A stretch of DNA of 14,638 bases from the NCBI GenBank assembly GCA_026993705.1, contig JALWSJ010000303.1, forward strand, positions 1 through 14,638. Direction: 5' to 3'. Positions 8,301 to 14,638 of the stretch are shown in pieces. The stretch's first letter is position 1; every line of letters begins with the position of its first letter. The notes beneath the pieces were generated by a model, which worked only from the letters and a program-made list of their open reading frames with translations, searched no databases and was not told where the DNA came from. Position numbers and translations under genes: made by a program. Source of the stretch: Flavobacteriales bacterium. GTDB taxonomy: Bacteria; Bacteroidota; Bacteroidia; Flavobacteriales_D; Parvicellaceae.

Positions 8301-11300
8301 CCAACAGCAGATGCAGGATTAGACCAAACAGTGTGTGCAAACAATGCAACCGTAACACTTATCGGAGCGGTAACCGGAGCTAGTGGAGGTCAATGGAGTG
8401 GAGGTTTAGGTACATTTTCTCCAAGCAACAATGCCTTGAATGCAACTTATACTCCTACAGCAGCAGAATTATTAAATGGTTCTTTGACATTAACACTTAC
8501 AACAACAGGTGTTGGTGTTTGTAATCCCGTTTCAGACGATGTAGTTCTTACGTTCACTCCGGCACCGGTTGTTGATGCGGGAGTTGATTTAACCTCTTGT
8601 GAAAACAATCCACAAGTTACACTTAATGGAAATATAACTGTAGCCACAGGAGGTCAATGGGTCGGAGGAAACGGAACTTTCACTACTAACAACACAGATT
8701 TATCGGCAAATTATATGCCTACCACATCGGAAATAACTGCGGGTAGTGTTATTTTAGTTTTACAAAGCACCGGAAATGGAAATTGTAACATGGAACAAGA
8801 CAGTCTTTTAATAACAATCGACCCTTCTCCGATTGTTGACGCTGGTGTAGATCAAACCATTTGTGCAAACAACCTTAATGTTATTCTATCTGGTTCTGTT
8901 TCAGGAATTACCAACACAGGGATTTGGAGTACTTCGGGTACAGGTTATTTCGTTCCGAATAATACCGATTTAAACGCAAACTATGTTCCTAGTTCAGCAG
9001 ACTCAACCGTAGGTTCGGTAACACTTACATTAACCTCAACTAACGGAAATGCCTGTCTCCCTGTTTCTGACAATATGATTGTAACGATATTGCCAGCTGG
9101 AATAGCAAATGCAGGTAATGATGTTACCGTTTGTGCCAACAATGCAACCATTTCTCTAAATGGAAATGTAAGTGGAGGAGCGACGACGGGAGTTTGGTCA
9201 ACAAATGGAACGGGAGTTTTTGTTCCGGATGCTCAGACATTAAACGCAAATTATATTCCAAGCCCCGGCGATGCTTCTGCAGGAAGTGTAACACTCACGC
9301 TTACTGCAAACAGTTGTGATGCAAATTCAGATGATATGGTAGTAACGATTACTCCTGCACCTGTTGTCAATGCAGGAAACGATGTAACCGTTTGTGCAAA
9401 CAGCTTGACCATTCCATTAACCGGTAGTGTTTCAGGTGCAAGTACTACGGGAATATGGACAACATTAGGAACAGGAACATTTTCGCCAAACAACACAACA
9501 TTAAACGCTGATTATATAGCCAGCACACAGGACTCTATTAATCAAACCGTAACTTTAATACTTTCAGCTACGGGAATTGGTACTTGTGCACCCGTATCTG
9601 ACACAATGGTTATAAACATTTTCCCAACCGGCACAGCTGACGCAGGAAATGATATGACCGTTTGTGCGAATAATTCCGATGTTCAACTAAATGGTATTAT
9701 TGGTGGCGGTGCGAGTATTGGAGAATGGAACTCAAGTGGCTCGGGAACATTTACTCCAAGTAATACAGATATGAATGCTATATACTCGCCTAGTGCAGCT
9801 GATATTTTACAAGGTTCTGTAAATATTAGCTTGACTGCTACAAATAGTTGTAATAACGCCTCGGATGTAATTGGTATTACCTTTGACCCGGCTCCTGTGG
9901 TTGATGCAGGAAACGACACTTCTATCTGTGGTACTAATGCTGTTATTACACTTACAGGAAGTGTAACAGGTGCAGTTGGAGGTGAATGGAGCACCTCCGG
10001 AACGGGAGTATTTTCACCAAACCCTCAATCGCTGACGGTAATTTATAATGCAAGTCAACAAGACATCAATAATGGAAGTGTTTGGATTTATTTAACCTCA
10101 ATAGGAAACGGAAACTGTAATGCTGTTGTTGACTCCTTAGAGTTAATGATTACAACGGGTATTCAAGTAAATGCAGGACCTGACCAAACCGTTTGTTCTA
10201 CATCCAGTTACACGATTGTACAAGGAACGGTAACGAATGGAGCTTCAACTGGGGTATGGACTACTTTAGGTTCGGGGACATTCAGTCCTAATGCTGTATC
10301 ACTAACAACAGAATACCACTTTGGAGCAGGAGATATAGCAAATGGAAGTGTTGATTTAGTATTAACTTCCACAGGAAATGGTTCGTGCGTTGCTGAAACC
10401 GATACCTTAACCATTACTTTTGGTTCTACAGCTTTTGCTTCCGCAGGTTCTGATTTTATGATTTGTGAAAACGACAATCAGACCCCGCCTCTTAACGGAG
10501 TGGTTTCCGGTGGTGCGACACAAGGTCAATGGTCAACCTTAGGTTCGGGTAGTTTTTCTCCAAGTAATACCGACTTGAATGCTATTTATGTTCCAAGTGC
10601 GACAGATTTTGCAAATGGCTCATTTGAACTAATATTAACAACAACCAATAATGGTAGTTGTATTGCAGGTAGCGATACTGTTCAGGTTAGTATTGAATCT
10701 GCTCCTATAGCAAATGCAGGAGTTGATATACAAGCTTGTAGTTCTGAAGACAGTGTACTTCTATCAGGAAGTGTTATTAATGTTACCGGTGGTACGTGGT
10801 CAACATCGGGGACAGGTAATTTCGTTCCTAGCGACACCGTCCTCAATGCTTACTATTTACCTAGTCTTTCCGACCAACTCTCGGGAAGCGTACAGTTATA
10901 TTTAACTTCAAACGGTTCAATGGTATGTGGAAACAGTATTGATTCTTTGACTTTATCATTTGCTGCCCCACTTACCATAGGATTTACAAATTCTGTAGGT
11001 TGTGAAAATAATTATATGAGTTTTACGGACACTACACTAGTTCACTTTGGCTCAATCTCTTCATGGAGTTGGGACTTTGATGACGGGGGAACATCTCAAG
11101 CCTCAGCACCACAACACCTATATACAACAGCCGGTGCTTATGACGTAACTTTAACCGTAACTTCAAACCTTGGTTGTTCTTATACTTTAACTCAAACCGT
11201 TACGGTTCAAGGTTCTCCAATTGCTGACTTCACATTTACAGGAGGAGCGATTTATGTAGGAGATCAAGTAGGATTCAACGACCTTTCTGTCGGAAGTGTG

Positions 11301-11744
11301 GCATGGAACTGGGTCTTTGGTGACGGTTTCGGAACATCAATTAATCAAAACCCGAATTACACCTATAATGCTCCGGGAACTTATAATGTCATTCAACAAG
11401 TTGAAAATGCTTTTGGATGTACTGATACGGCAATGAGTGTAATTACCATATTGTCAGACGAAAACCAATTTTATCCGCCTGTTGTCCCTACCGGATTCTC
11501 GCCAAACAACGATGGAGAAAATGATGTCCTTTATGTAAGAGGAGGTCCTTTTAAAGAAGTTACTTTAAGAGTCTACAATAATTGGGGGGAATTAATTTTC
11601 GAATCCAATGACGTCAACAAAGGTTGGGACGGAAAACATAAAGGTAAGGACGTACCTGTTGGCGACTATGTTTACAGTGCTATTGTAATAGCAGAGGATG
11701 GAACAGAATACAAAAAGAAAGGAAGTATTTCAATAATTAGATAA
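5394..11744 (+). CDS. Giant T9SS-secreted adhesin: IgGFc-binding-like head, 16 repeats, two PKD domains, CHU_C tail
   Basis: The 2116-residue product starts with a signal peptide (about 1-20, cleavage LIS|Q). Residues about 21-440 resemble the IgGFc-binding protein N-terminal domain, beginning GTEFWFAPPE. Residues 445-1859 are 16 tandem repeats averaging 88 residues (pattern AGxDxTVCANN ... LNG ... W ... TF.P ... YxPSxAE ... GSVTLTLTSTGNGxC ... SD ... P). Two PKD domains follow, at about 1862-1940 (WSWDFDDGG) and 1943-2019 (WNWVFGDG). Residues about 2030-2116 are a gliding-motility-associated C-terminal domain (GFSPNNDGENDVL ... NNWGELIF ... WDG ... VPVGDYVY), a T9SS type B sorting signal. 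The protein should be secreted and held on the cell surface as a long fibre. The next gene encodes a PorP/SprF protein, the usual partner. Adhesion or gliding is inferred; the repeats are not obvious SprB repeats, so I give no symbol. Confidence 0.92.
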   Translation: MNIKLLLFLSLFFFINSLISQSGTEFWFAPPEVTSGHGSNQRIKLRIASGNQPATITIEQPANTANFNGGTPITLNLAANSATSVDLTADMNNLETKPSNTVLNTGLHIVSTQTITCYYEITTHFNPDIFALKGPNGLGTEFYTPFQTSWRNGNFSPTPYTSFDIVATVDNTTILIYPRKPLDGGHPALVSYSITLNKGQTYSGSVTSTSGADNPAGTAIVSDKPIAVSIKDDSVWPQPAGCKDINGDQLVPTNIVGYDYIVQKGGLTVPESAYITATQNNCIVTVAGTVVATLFAGETYRVPITAQATYISCSQPAYCYHISGFGCESGGALLPPLNCAGSDQVNVVRSSNEYFALNILVPTGAEGNFAMNGNTSLIPASAFSPVPNSGGVWMEATISFNTTDVPVNVNQLITNSSDAFAVGIINGGAGSGCRFGYFSEFAAKIVIDAGLNQTVCANDSAQLNGSVQGGSTTGIWTGGSGQFLPSDTSLNAVYVPTPADISLGTITLTLTSTGNCTPVDDQMQLTFTPAPTVNAGNDQSVCENNPAVLLNGNVTIAASGVWSGGNGTFSPNSSSLTTTYNPTSAEINSGNVVLTLTTTGNGVCNAESDNLIVTFTPAPTVDAGVSQTLCQNNAQASLNGSKTVATGVIWSGGGTFSPNVNALNPTYVPSAGELLSGSTTLTITTTGNGNCNAVSDVVTLNYTPSPTVNAGADQSVCANNSAVSLNGSVSVATGGQWTGGLGVFIPNNNTLNATYHPTSTEIASGSLTLTLTTTGNGNCLPESDDMVVTFTPAPTVDAGLPQSVCSSTPTVNLSGNITLATGAVWSGGTGTFSPNAANLNATYTASPAEIANGSVQLMLTTTGNGNCLAVKDSVLITINPVPIVNAGPNVTSCANNSAVNLGGSIINATGGIWSGGTGNYVSSNTDLNAVYTPSNAEVSAGTVTLTLTSTGNGSCPAVTDDVTINILPSPTADAGLDQTVCANNATVTLIGAVTGASGGQWSGGLGTFSPSNNALNATYTPTAAELLNGSLTLTLTTTGVGVCNPVSDDVVLTFTPAPVVDAGVDLTSCENNPQVTLNGNITVATGGQWVGGNGTFTTNNTDLSANYMPTTSEITAGSVILVLQSTGNGNCNMEQDSLLITIDPSPIVDAGVDQTICANNLNVILSGSVSGITNTGIWSTSGTGYFVPNNTDLNANYVPSSADSTVGSVTLTLTSTNGNACLPVSDNMIVTILPAGIANAGNDVTVCANNATISLNGNVSGGATTGVWSTNGTGVFVPDAQTLNANYIPSPGDASAGSVTLTLTANSCDANSDDMVVTITPAPVVNAGNDVTVCANSLTIPLTGSVSGASTTGIWTTLGTGTFSPNNTTLNADYIASTQDSINQTVTLILSATGIGTCAPVSDTMVINIFPTGTADAGNDMTVCANNSDVQLNGIIGGGASIGEWNSSGSGTFTPSNTDMNAIYSPSAADILQGSVNISLTATNSCNNASDVIGITFDPAPVVDAGNDTSICGTNAVITLTGSVTGAVGGEWSTSGTGVFSPNPQSLTVIYNASQQDINNGSVWIYLTSIGNGNCNAVVDSLELMITTGIQVNAGPDQTVCSTSSYTIVQGTVTNGASTGVWTTLGSGTFSPNAVSLTTEYHFGAGDIANGSVDLVLTSTGNGSCVAETDTLTITFGSTAFASAGSDFMICENDNQTPPLNGVVSGGATQGQWSTLGSGSFSPSNTDLNAIYVPSATDFANGSFELILTTTNNGSCIAGSDTVQVSIESAPIANAGVDIQACSSEDSVLLSGSVINVTGGTWSTSGTGNFVPSDTVLNAYYLPSLSDQLSGSVQLYLTSNGSMVCGNSIDSLTLSFAAPLTIGFTNSVGCENNYMSFTDTTLVHFGSISSWSWDFDDGGTSQASAPQHLYTTAGAYDVTLTVTSNLGCSYTLTQTVTVQGSPIADFTFTGGAIYVGDQVGFNDLSVGSVAWNWVFGDGFGTSINQNPNYTYNAPGTYNVIQQVENAFGCTDTAMSVITILSDENQFYPPVVPTGFSPNNDGENDVLYVRGGPFKEVTLRVYNNWGELIFESNDVNKGWDGKHKGKDVPVGDYVYSAIVIAEDGTEYKKKGSISIIR
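6726..10970 (+). repeat. Sixteen tandem protein repeats (about 265 bp each) inside the adhesin gene
   Basis: Repeat 1 starts at IVIDAG (6726), repeat 2 at TVNAG (6987), and the last ends at FAAP (10970). Each unit is 85-91 residues. Every unit keeps one Trp in its centre and exactly two Cys, one after the conserved AG (usually VCANN) and one in the GNGNC-like segment near the end. Units 1-8 have W-x-GG-(x)-G (such as WSGGTGTF), while units 9-16 have a longer form with W-[ST]-x-x-G-[TS]-G (such as WSTSGTGVF). The fold is probably an Ig-like beta sandwich, judged from the strand pattern only. Confidence 0.88.
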
Positions 11745-11766
11745 GAACCATTTAAAATTTAGAGAG

Positions 11767-12789
11767 ATGAAAAAACTATACACACATATATTTTGGGGAG
11801 TTGTTCTTATGTTAGGAAATACTTCTTTTGCACAAGATTATCATTACACACAATTTGACGTGCAGAAACCGATGCTAAACCCGGCACAAACAGGGATGTT
11901 TGTTGATGCTAAATACAGAGCCGGAGCACAATTCAGGAATCAGTGGCGTTCCGTTGCAACCAAACCTTTCACGACGTTCTCTTTAGCATATGACATGCCG
12001 GTAAACTCACGATGGGGAGTGGGTGCATATTTAGTCAATTATGATGGTGCTAAAATTTATAACGCCTTTAACTTTGTTGTTTCCGGAGCTTATAAAATCA
12101 CCAACCCGCAACAGAGTGAACACTTGCTAACAACAGGTATTCAAGCAGGAGTGATATACAAGAATACCAATAACTTGGATTTAGTATTTGACAACCAATA
12201 CAATAATGGTACATTTCATTCAGAATTGCCAAGTCAGGAAGACTTTGTAAAATACAGCAAAACAATGCCGGAATTTAATTGGGGAATGTACTATGAATAC
12301 ACAGACGACAGTAAACGCTACCACCCTTTCTTTGGAGCTAGCGTTTTTCATATCACCTCACCAAAAGAGTCTATATTGATAGAATCTACCAATTCAAAAT
12401 TACCAAGAAGATTTGCCTTTAATGGAGGTTCTAAATTTAATGTTACCCGAGAAATGGACGTAACCTTAAAAGCCTTATATATGATGCAAGGTACAGCTAG
12501 GGAATTGGTTTTAGGGCTAATGGGAACGTATAAATTCAATGAGCAAAGTATGGGCTCTTATGTAATGAAATCAAAATATGTAGAATTATTTTACGGAGCT
12601 AATTATCGTTTTAAGGATGCAATTGGAGTTATCTTAGGTATCCAGTACGACGAATTAAGGTATCTAATCAGCTACGATATTACCACATCCACCTTAAACA
12701 GTGTTAACGGTGGACGTGGAGCAATCGAGTTTTCGATGATATTTCAACCTAAAAACGGATATCGTAAAAGAAATAGAAAGAAATTTTAA
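11767..12789 (+). CDS. PorP/SprF family type IX secretion system membrane protein
   Basis: The 340-residue product has a signal peptide (about 1-22, TSFA|Q), then HYTQFDVQKPMLNPAQTG. That segment corresponds to the conserved N-terminal motif of the PorP/SprF family (YxxFxxxxxxxNPAxxG). The rest is a series of amphipathic strands with many Gly and aromatic residues, as in an outer-membrane beta barrel, and the length is typical. Family members partner with type B T9SS substrates and help secrete or anchor them; SprF serves SprB in Flavobacterium johnsoniae. It starts 22 bp after the adhesin stop codon on the same strand, so the two genes are almost certainly co-transcribed, and this protein is the likely dedicated partner of the adhesin. 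The sequence before the ATG (AGAGAG) is purine-rich. The C-terminus is strongly basic (KRNRKKF). Confidence 0.9.
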   Translation: MKKLYTHIFWGVVLMLGNTSFAQDYHYTQFDVQKPMLNPAQTGMFVDAKYRAGAQFRNQWRSVATKPFTTFSLAYDMPVNSRWGVGAYLVNYDGAKIYNAFNFVVSGAYKITNPQQSEHLLTTGIQAGVIYKNTNNLDLVFDNQYNNGTFHSELPSQEDFVKYSKTMPEFNWGMYYEYTDDSKRYHPFFGASVFHITSPKESILIESTNSKLPRRFAFNGGSKFNVTREMDVTLKALYMMQGTARELVLGLMGTYKFNEQSMGSYVMKSKYVELFYGANYRFKDAIGVILGIQYDELRYLISYDITTSTLNSVNGGRGAIEFSMIFQPKNGYRKRNRKKF

Positions 12790-12797
12790 GCTCATTG

Positions 12798-13982
12798 GTG
12801 AACAAAAAAAGGGTTATAATTGTTGGTGGTGGAGCGGCAGGACTCATGGTCGCTATGCACTTAGACACAAATATAGACTGTCTTATTCTTGAAAAAGAAA
12901 AATCCGTTGGTAGAAAACTGCTTGTCGCTGGAAAAGGAGGCTTTAATCTAACCAATCAAAAAGACAAAAACGAACTATACTCAGAATATTACCCTAAGGA
13001 AGTACTCAAACAAAGTTTATCGTTTTTTGGTTCTAACCAACTTCGAAACTTTTTAAAACAAATAGGTATTCCAACTTTTATAGGTAGTAGCGGAAGAGTA
13101 TTCCCGACCAAAGGAATCAAACCGATACAAGTGTTGGATGCTTTTGTAAAACAAATTAAAGAGAAAGGTTTTGAAATTAAAACACTTTCAAAACTCGTCG
13201 AACTCAATAACAATTATTTGTACTACACAGATAAAAAAGGAGTACGAATAAAAGAAGAATTTGATTATTGTGTACTAGCATTGGGCGGAGCTTCGTGGAG
13301 CAAAACAGGCTCTGACGGAAAGTGGACAGAAACACTAAACACAATAGGTGTAAAAACAAACCCTTTCGAGCCTTCTAACTGCGGATTAGAAATAAAATGG
13401 GAAGCACCTATTTTAGAAAATCACATTGGAAAACCATTAAAAAACATACAAGTTTGTATAGGAGACAAAACACAAAAGGGAGAAGCTATAATAACAGGAT
13501 ATGGTCTTGAAGGAAACGCTATATATCCTATATCATCATTCGTAAGAGAAAAGCTAAAAAAGAACAAAAAAGTGCAGGTATTTATAGATTTCAAACCCTT
13601 CAATTCCTTGGAAGAAATCAAACAAAAACTTACGAACACAGCACCAAAAAATTACAGTAAAAAAATCAAACTACCACCACAAGCATGGGCGTTAATAAAA
13701 AGTTATACAACTAAAGAGGAGTATTTGAATGCAGAAAAAATCAGTCAAAAAATAAAAGAATTACCTGTACTTATTGAATGCTTAAGACCCATCGAAGAAG
13801 CCATTTCCACAGTTGGTGGGATAGATACCGATAACCTCAACGAAAACTATAGCCTAAAAAAGCATCCCAACATTTACACCATTGGAGAAATGGTAGATTG
13901 GGACGCTCCAACTGGAGGATTTTTATTACAAGGCTGTTTTTCCATGGCTACTTATGTAGCACACGACATCAATCAACAATAG
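12798..13982 (+). CDS. FAD-dependent oxidoreductase, HI0933/BaiN-like, TIGR03862-type flavoprotein
   Basis: The protein of about 394 residues begins NKKRVIIVGGGAAGLMVAMHL, an FAD-binding Rossmann motif (GxGxxG form GGGAAG), with an acidic end of strand 2 in LILEKEKSVGRK. GRKLLVAGKGGFNLTN is the family hallmark of HI0933-like flavoproteins. The C-terminal segment VGGIDTDNL ... IYTIGEMVDWDAPTGGFLLQGCFS is the second conserved block; GEMxDWxAPTGG points to the TIGR03862 (PP_4765) branch. The protein is cytoplasmic and of unknown physiological reaction. There is no ATG near the motif: candidates are GTG at 12798 and TTG at 12795. I chose GTG as the commoner alternative start. The gene begins 8 bp after the PorP/SprF gene, so it is probably the third gene of that operon, and its 3' end overlaps the opposing rhodanese gene. 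Confidence 0.87.
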   Translation: MNKKRVIIVGGGAAGLMVAMHLDTNIDCLILEKEKSVGRKLLVAGKGGFNLTNQKDKNELYSEYYPKEVLKQSLSFFGSNQLRNFLKQIGIPTFIGSSGRVFPTKGIKPIQVLDAFVKQIKEKGFEIKTLSKLVELNNNYLYYTDKKGVRIKEEFDYCVLALGGASWSKTGSDGKWTETLNTIGVKTNPFEPSNCGLEIKWEAPILENHIGKPLKNIQVCIGDKTQKGEAIITGYGLEGNAIYPISSFVREKLKKNKKVQVFIDFKPFNSLEEIKQKLTNTAPKNYSKKIKLPPQAWALIKSYTTKEEYLNAEKISQKIKELPVLIECLRPIEEAISTVGGIDTDNLNENYSLKKHPNIYTIGEMVDWDAPTGGFLLQGCFSMATYVAHDINQQ

Positions 13983-14487
13983 GCGTACACTTTTCTGTAT
14001 TAACCCACTTTGCCCACTCTTTATTGTACCCGTGAACGGCATGAGTGAACTTACCCGTAGAATCAATAAGAGGAAAACCACTATTTGCCCACGAAAAAAC
14101 ACCCCCATATACATTATACACTTTCATAAAGCCTTGTTTTTTCAATTTTTCGCCCACTTTTTCACTTCGATAGCCGATGGAACAATACACATAAATAGGT
14201 ATTTCTCTATCCAAAGACTTAACCAGCGACCAATTCATATTATTATACCCAAATAACTTAGCTTGAGGAAGATGAGCCACATTATATTCCTTCGGTTCTC
14301 GTGCGTCTAAAATAACCAAATCATTATTTTTCTCTACGCTATCCTTCAACTGTTCTGCTGTAACAATCGGTATGGTAACATTAATATACTGAGCACACAT
14401 TTTATCAAATCCTTCAGGATTTTGAGCTTTAGAAAACATAAACAAAGAGGTAAAAACCGTTACTAATAAAAATTTATGTAAATTCAT
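13969..14487 (-). CDS. Secreted single-domain rhodanese-like protein
   Basis: The 172-residue product has a signal peptide (about 1-21, SKA|Q), so it acts in the periplasm or outside the cell. Residues about 40-140 form one rhodanese domain: VILDAREPKEYNVAHLPQA (58-76) with Asp61 and Arg63, and the active loop C102-S-I-G-Y-R107-S with the catalytic Cys in place. The six-residue C-x4-R loop is the size typical of sulfur-handling rhodaneses. Possible roles are thiosulfate or persulfide sulfur transfer, or binding of an unknown partner; nothing nearby settles this. Residues after 140 form an extension (THAVHGYNKEWAKW) not needed for the domain. Its 3' end overlaps that of the convergent flavoprotein gene by 14 bp. 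I see no TAnnTTTG promoter between its start and repeat copy 3. Confidence 0.88.
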   Translation of the reverse strand: MNLHKFLLVTVFTSLFMFSKAQNPEGFDKMCAQYINVTIPIVTAEQLKDSVEKNNDLVILDAREPKEYNVAHLPQAKLFGYNNMNWSLVKSLDREIPIYVYCSIGYRSEKVGEKLKKQGFMKVYNVYGGVFSWANSGFPLIDSTGKFTHAVHGYNKEWAKWVNTEKCTPIVD

Positions 14488-14510
14488 AATAAAAAAGTCT
14501 TTATACTATT

Positions 14511-14638
14511 TTGGGCGTCCCCCCATTCTGCAAAAGACACATACAGCTATCGCTAAACGTGTCTTTTGCAGAATGGGGTCGGGCTATCCACTATATTTTT
14601 TGCCCCCCAAAAGGAGGGAGGGCAAAAGGATGCCGTTC
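14511..14638 (+). repeat. Structured intergenic repeat, copy 3 (cut by the window edge)
   Basis: The element starts TTGGGCGTCC and is followed by a perfect 20-bp stem (14521-14540 with 14559-14578, CCCCATTCTGCAAAAGACAC and its complement). The loop contains CAGCTATCGCTAAAC, close to the loop of copy 1. TCGGGCTATC follows (14579-14588), then a shortened linker, and stem 2 made by TTTTGCCC (14598-14605) and GGGCAAAA (14620-14627). The tail begins GGATGCCGTTC, matching GCCGTTC of copies 1 and 2 but without the intervening GTTCAAACAC. The expected ATCCCTA-type end lies beyond the window. It sits 23 bp upstream of the rhodanese start codon. Confidence 0.8.

Noticed and set aside
6353..10477. Several minus-strand open frames of 60-100 codons antisense to the adhesin repeats
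   Set aside because: They recur at the same place in successive repeats and are complements of the conserved repeat codons, not independent genes.
6726..10970. Tandem array considered as CRISPR or satellite DNA
   Set aside because: The period is about 265 bp, the frame is open throughout, and conservation is at protein level; there are no short identical repeats with unique spacers.
5394..11744. Naming the adhesin SprB
   Set aside because: The repeats and IgGFc-binding-like head are not those I associate with SprB; only the C-terminal domain and the SprF-like neighbour are shared.
12749..12955. Minus-strand frame of 68 codons across the SprF-like/flavoprotein junction
   Set aside because: It is antisense to two well-supported genes and shows no protein-like motif.

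Overview
The window is AT-rich DNA from a Bacteroidota bacterium, most likely a gliding or surface-adhesin-bearing member of Flavobacteriia. The evidence is two kinds of type IX secretion (T9SS) sorting domain, a PorP/SprF-family protein, Bacteroidota-style promoters (TTTG ... TAnnTTTG), start sites without Shine-Dalgarno sequences, and lipoproteins with short lipoboxes. I cannot name the genus.

Layout from left to right. Positions 1-97 are the right end of an IS66-family insertion sequence: the last 23 codons of the transposase and a terminal inverted repeat. Positions 114-266 hold the first of three copies of a structured intergenic repeat. A minus-strand pair follows: a secreted cytochrome c / PHM-like copper monooxygenase with a type A T9SS tail (976-2541), then a small lipoprotein 8 bp downstream (302-967). 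A second small lipoprotein (2691-3134) and an ALDH7-family aldehyde dehydrogenase (3403-4965) are also on the minus strand. The dehydrogenase has a clear terminator and promoter. Repeat copy 2 (5117-5267, inverted) lies in the divergent gap before a plus-strand cluster.

The plus-strand cluster starts with a 2116-residue adhesin (5394-11744): signal peptide, IgGFc-binding-like N-terminal domain, 16 tandem repeats of about 88 residues, two PKD domains and a type B T9SS (CHU_C) tail. Next is its likely dedicated partner, a PorP/SprF-family outer-membrane protein (11767-12789). A TIGR03862/HI0933-type flavoprotein (12798-13982) follows almost immediately. A secreted rhodanese (13969-14487) runs toward it and overlaps it tail to tail by 14 bp. 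Repeat copy 3 starts at 14511 and is cut by the window edge.

The adhesin and SprF-like protein probably form a secretion and anchoring pair like SprB-SprF of Flavobacterium gliding, although the repeats and N-terminal domain differ from SprB. The least explained feature is the intergenic repeat. Its arms differ almost completely between copies yet remain self-complementary, while the linkers and loop stay conserved, and its ends show compensatory base changes. This points to a structured RNA or single-stranded-DNA mobile element rather than chance palindromes.
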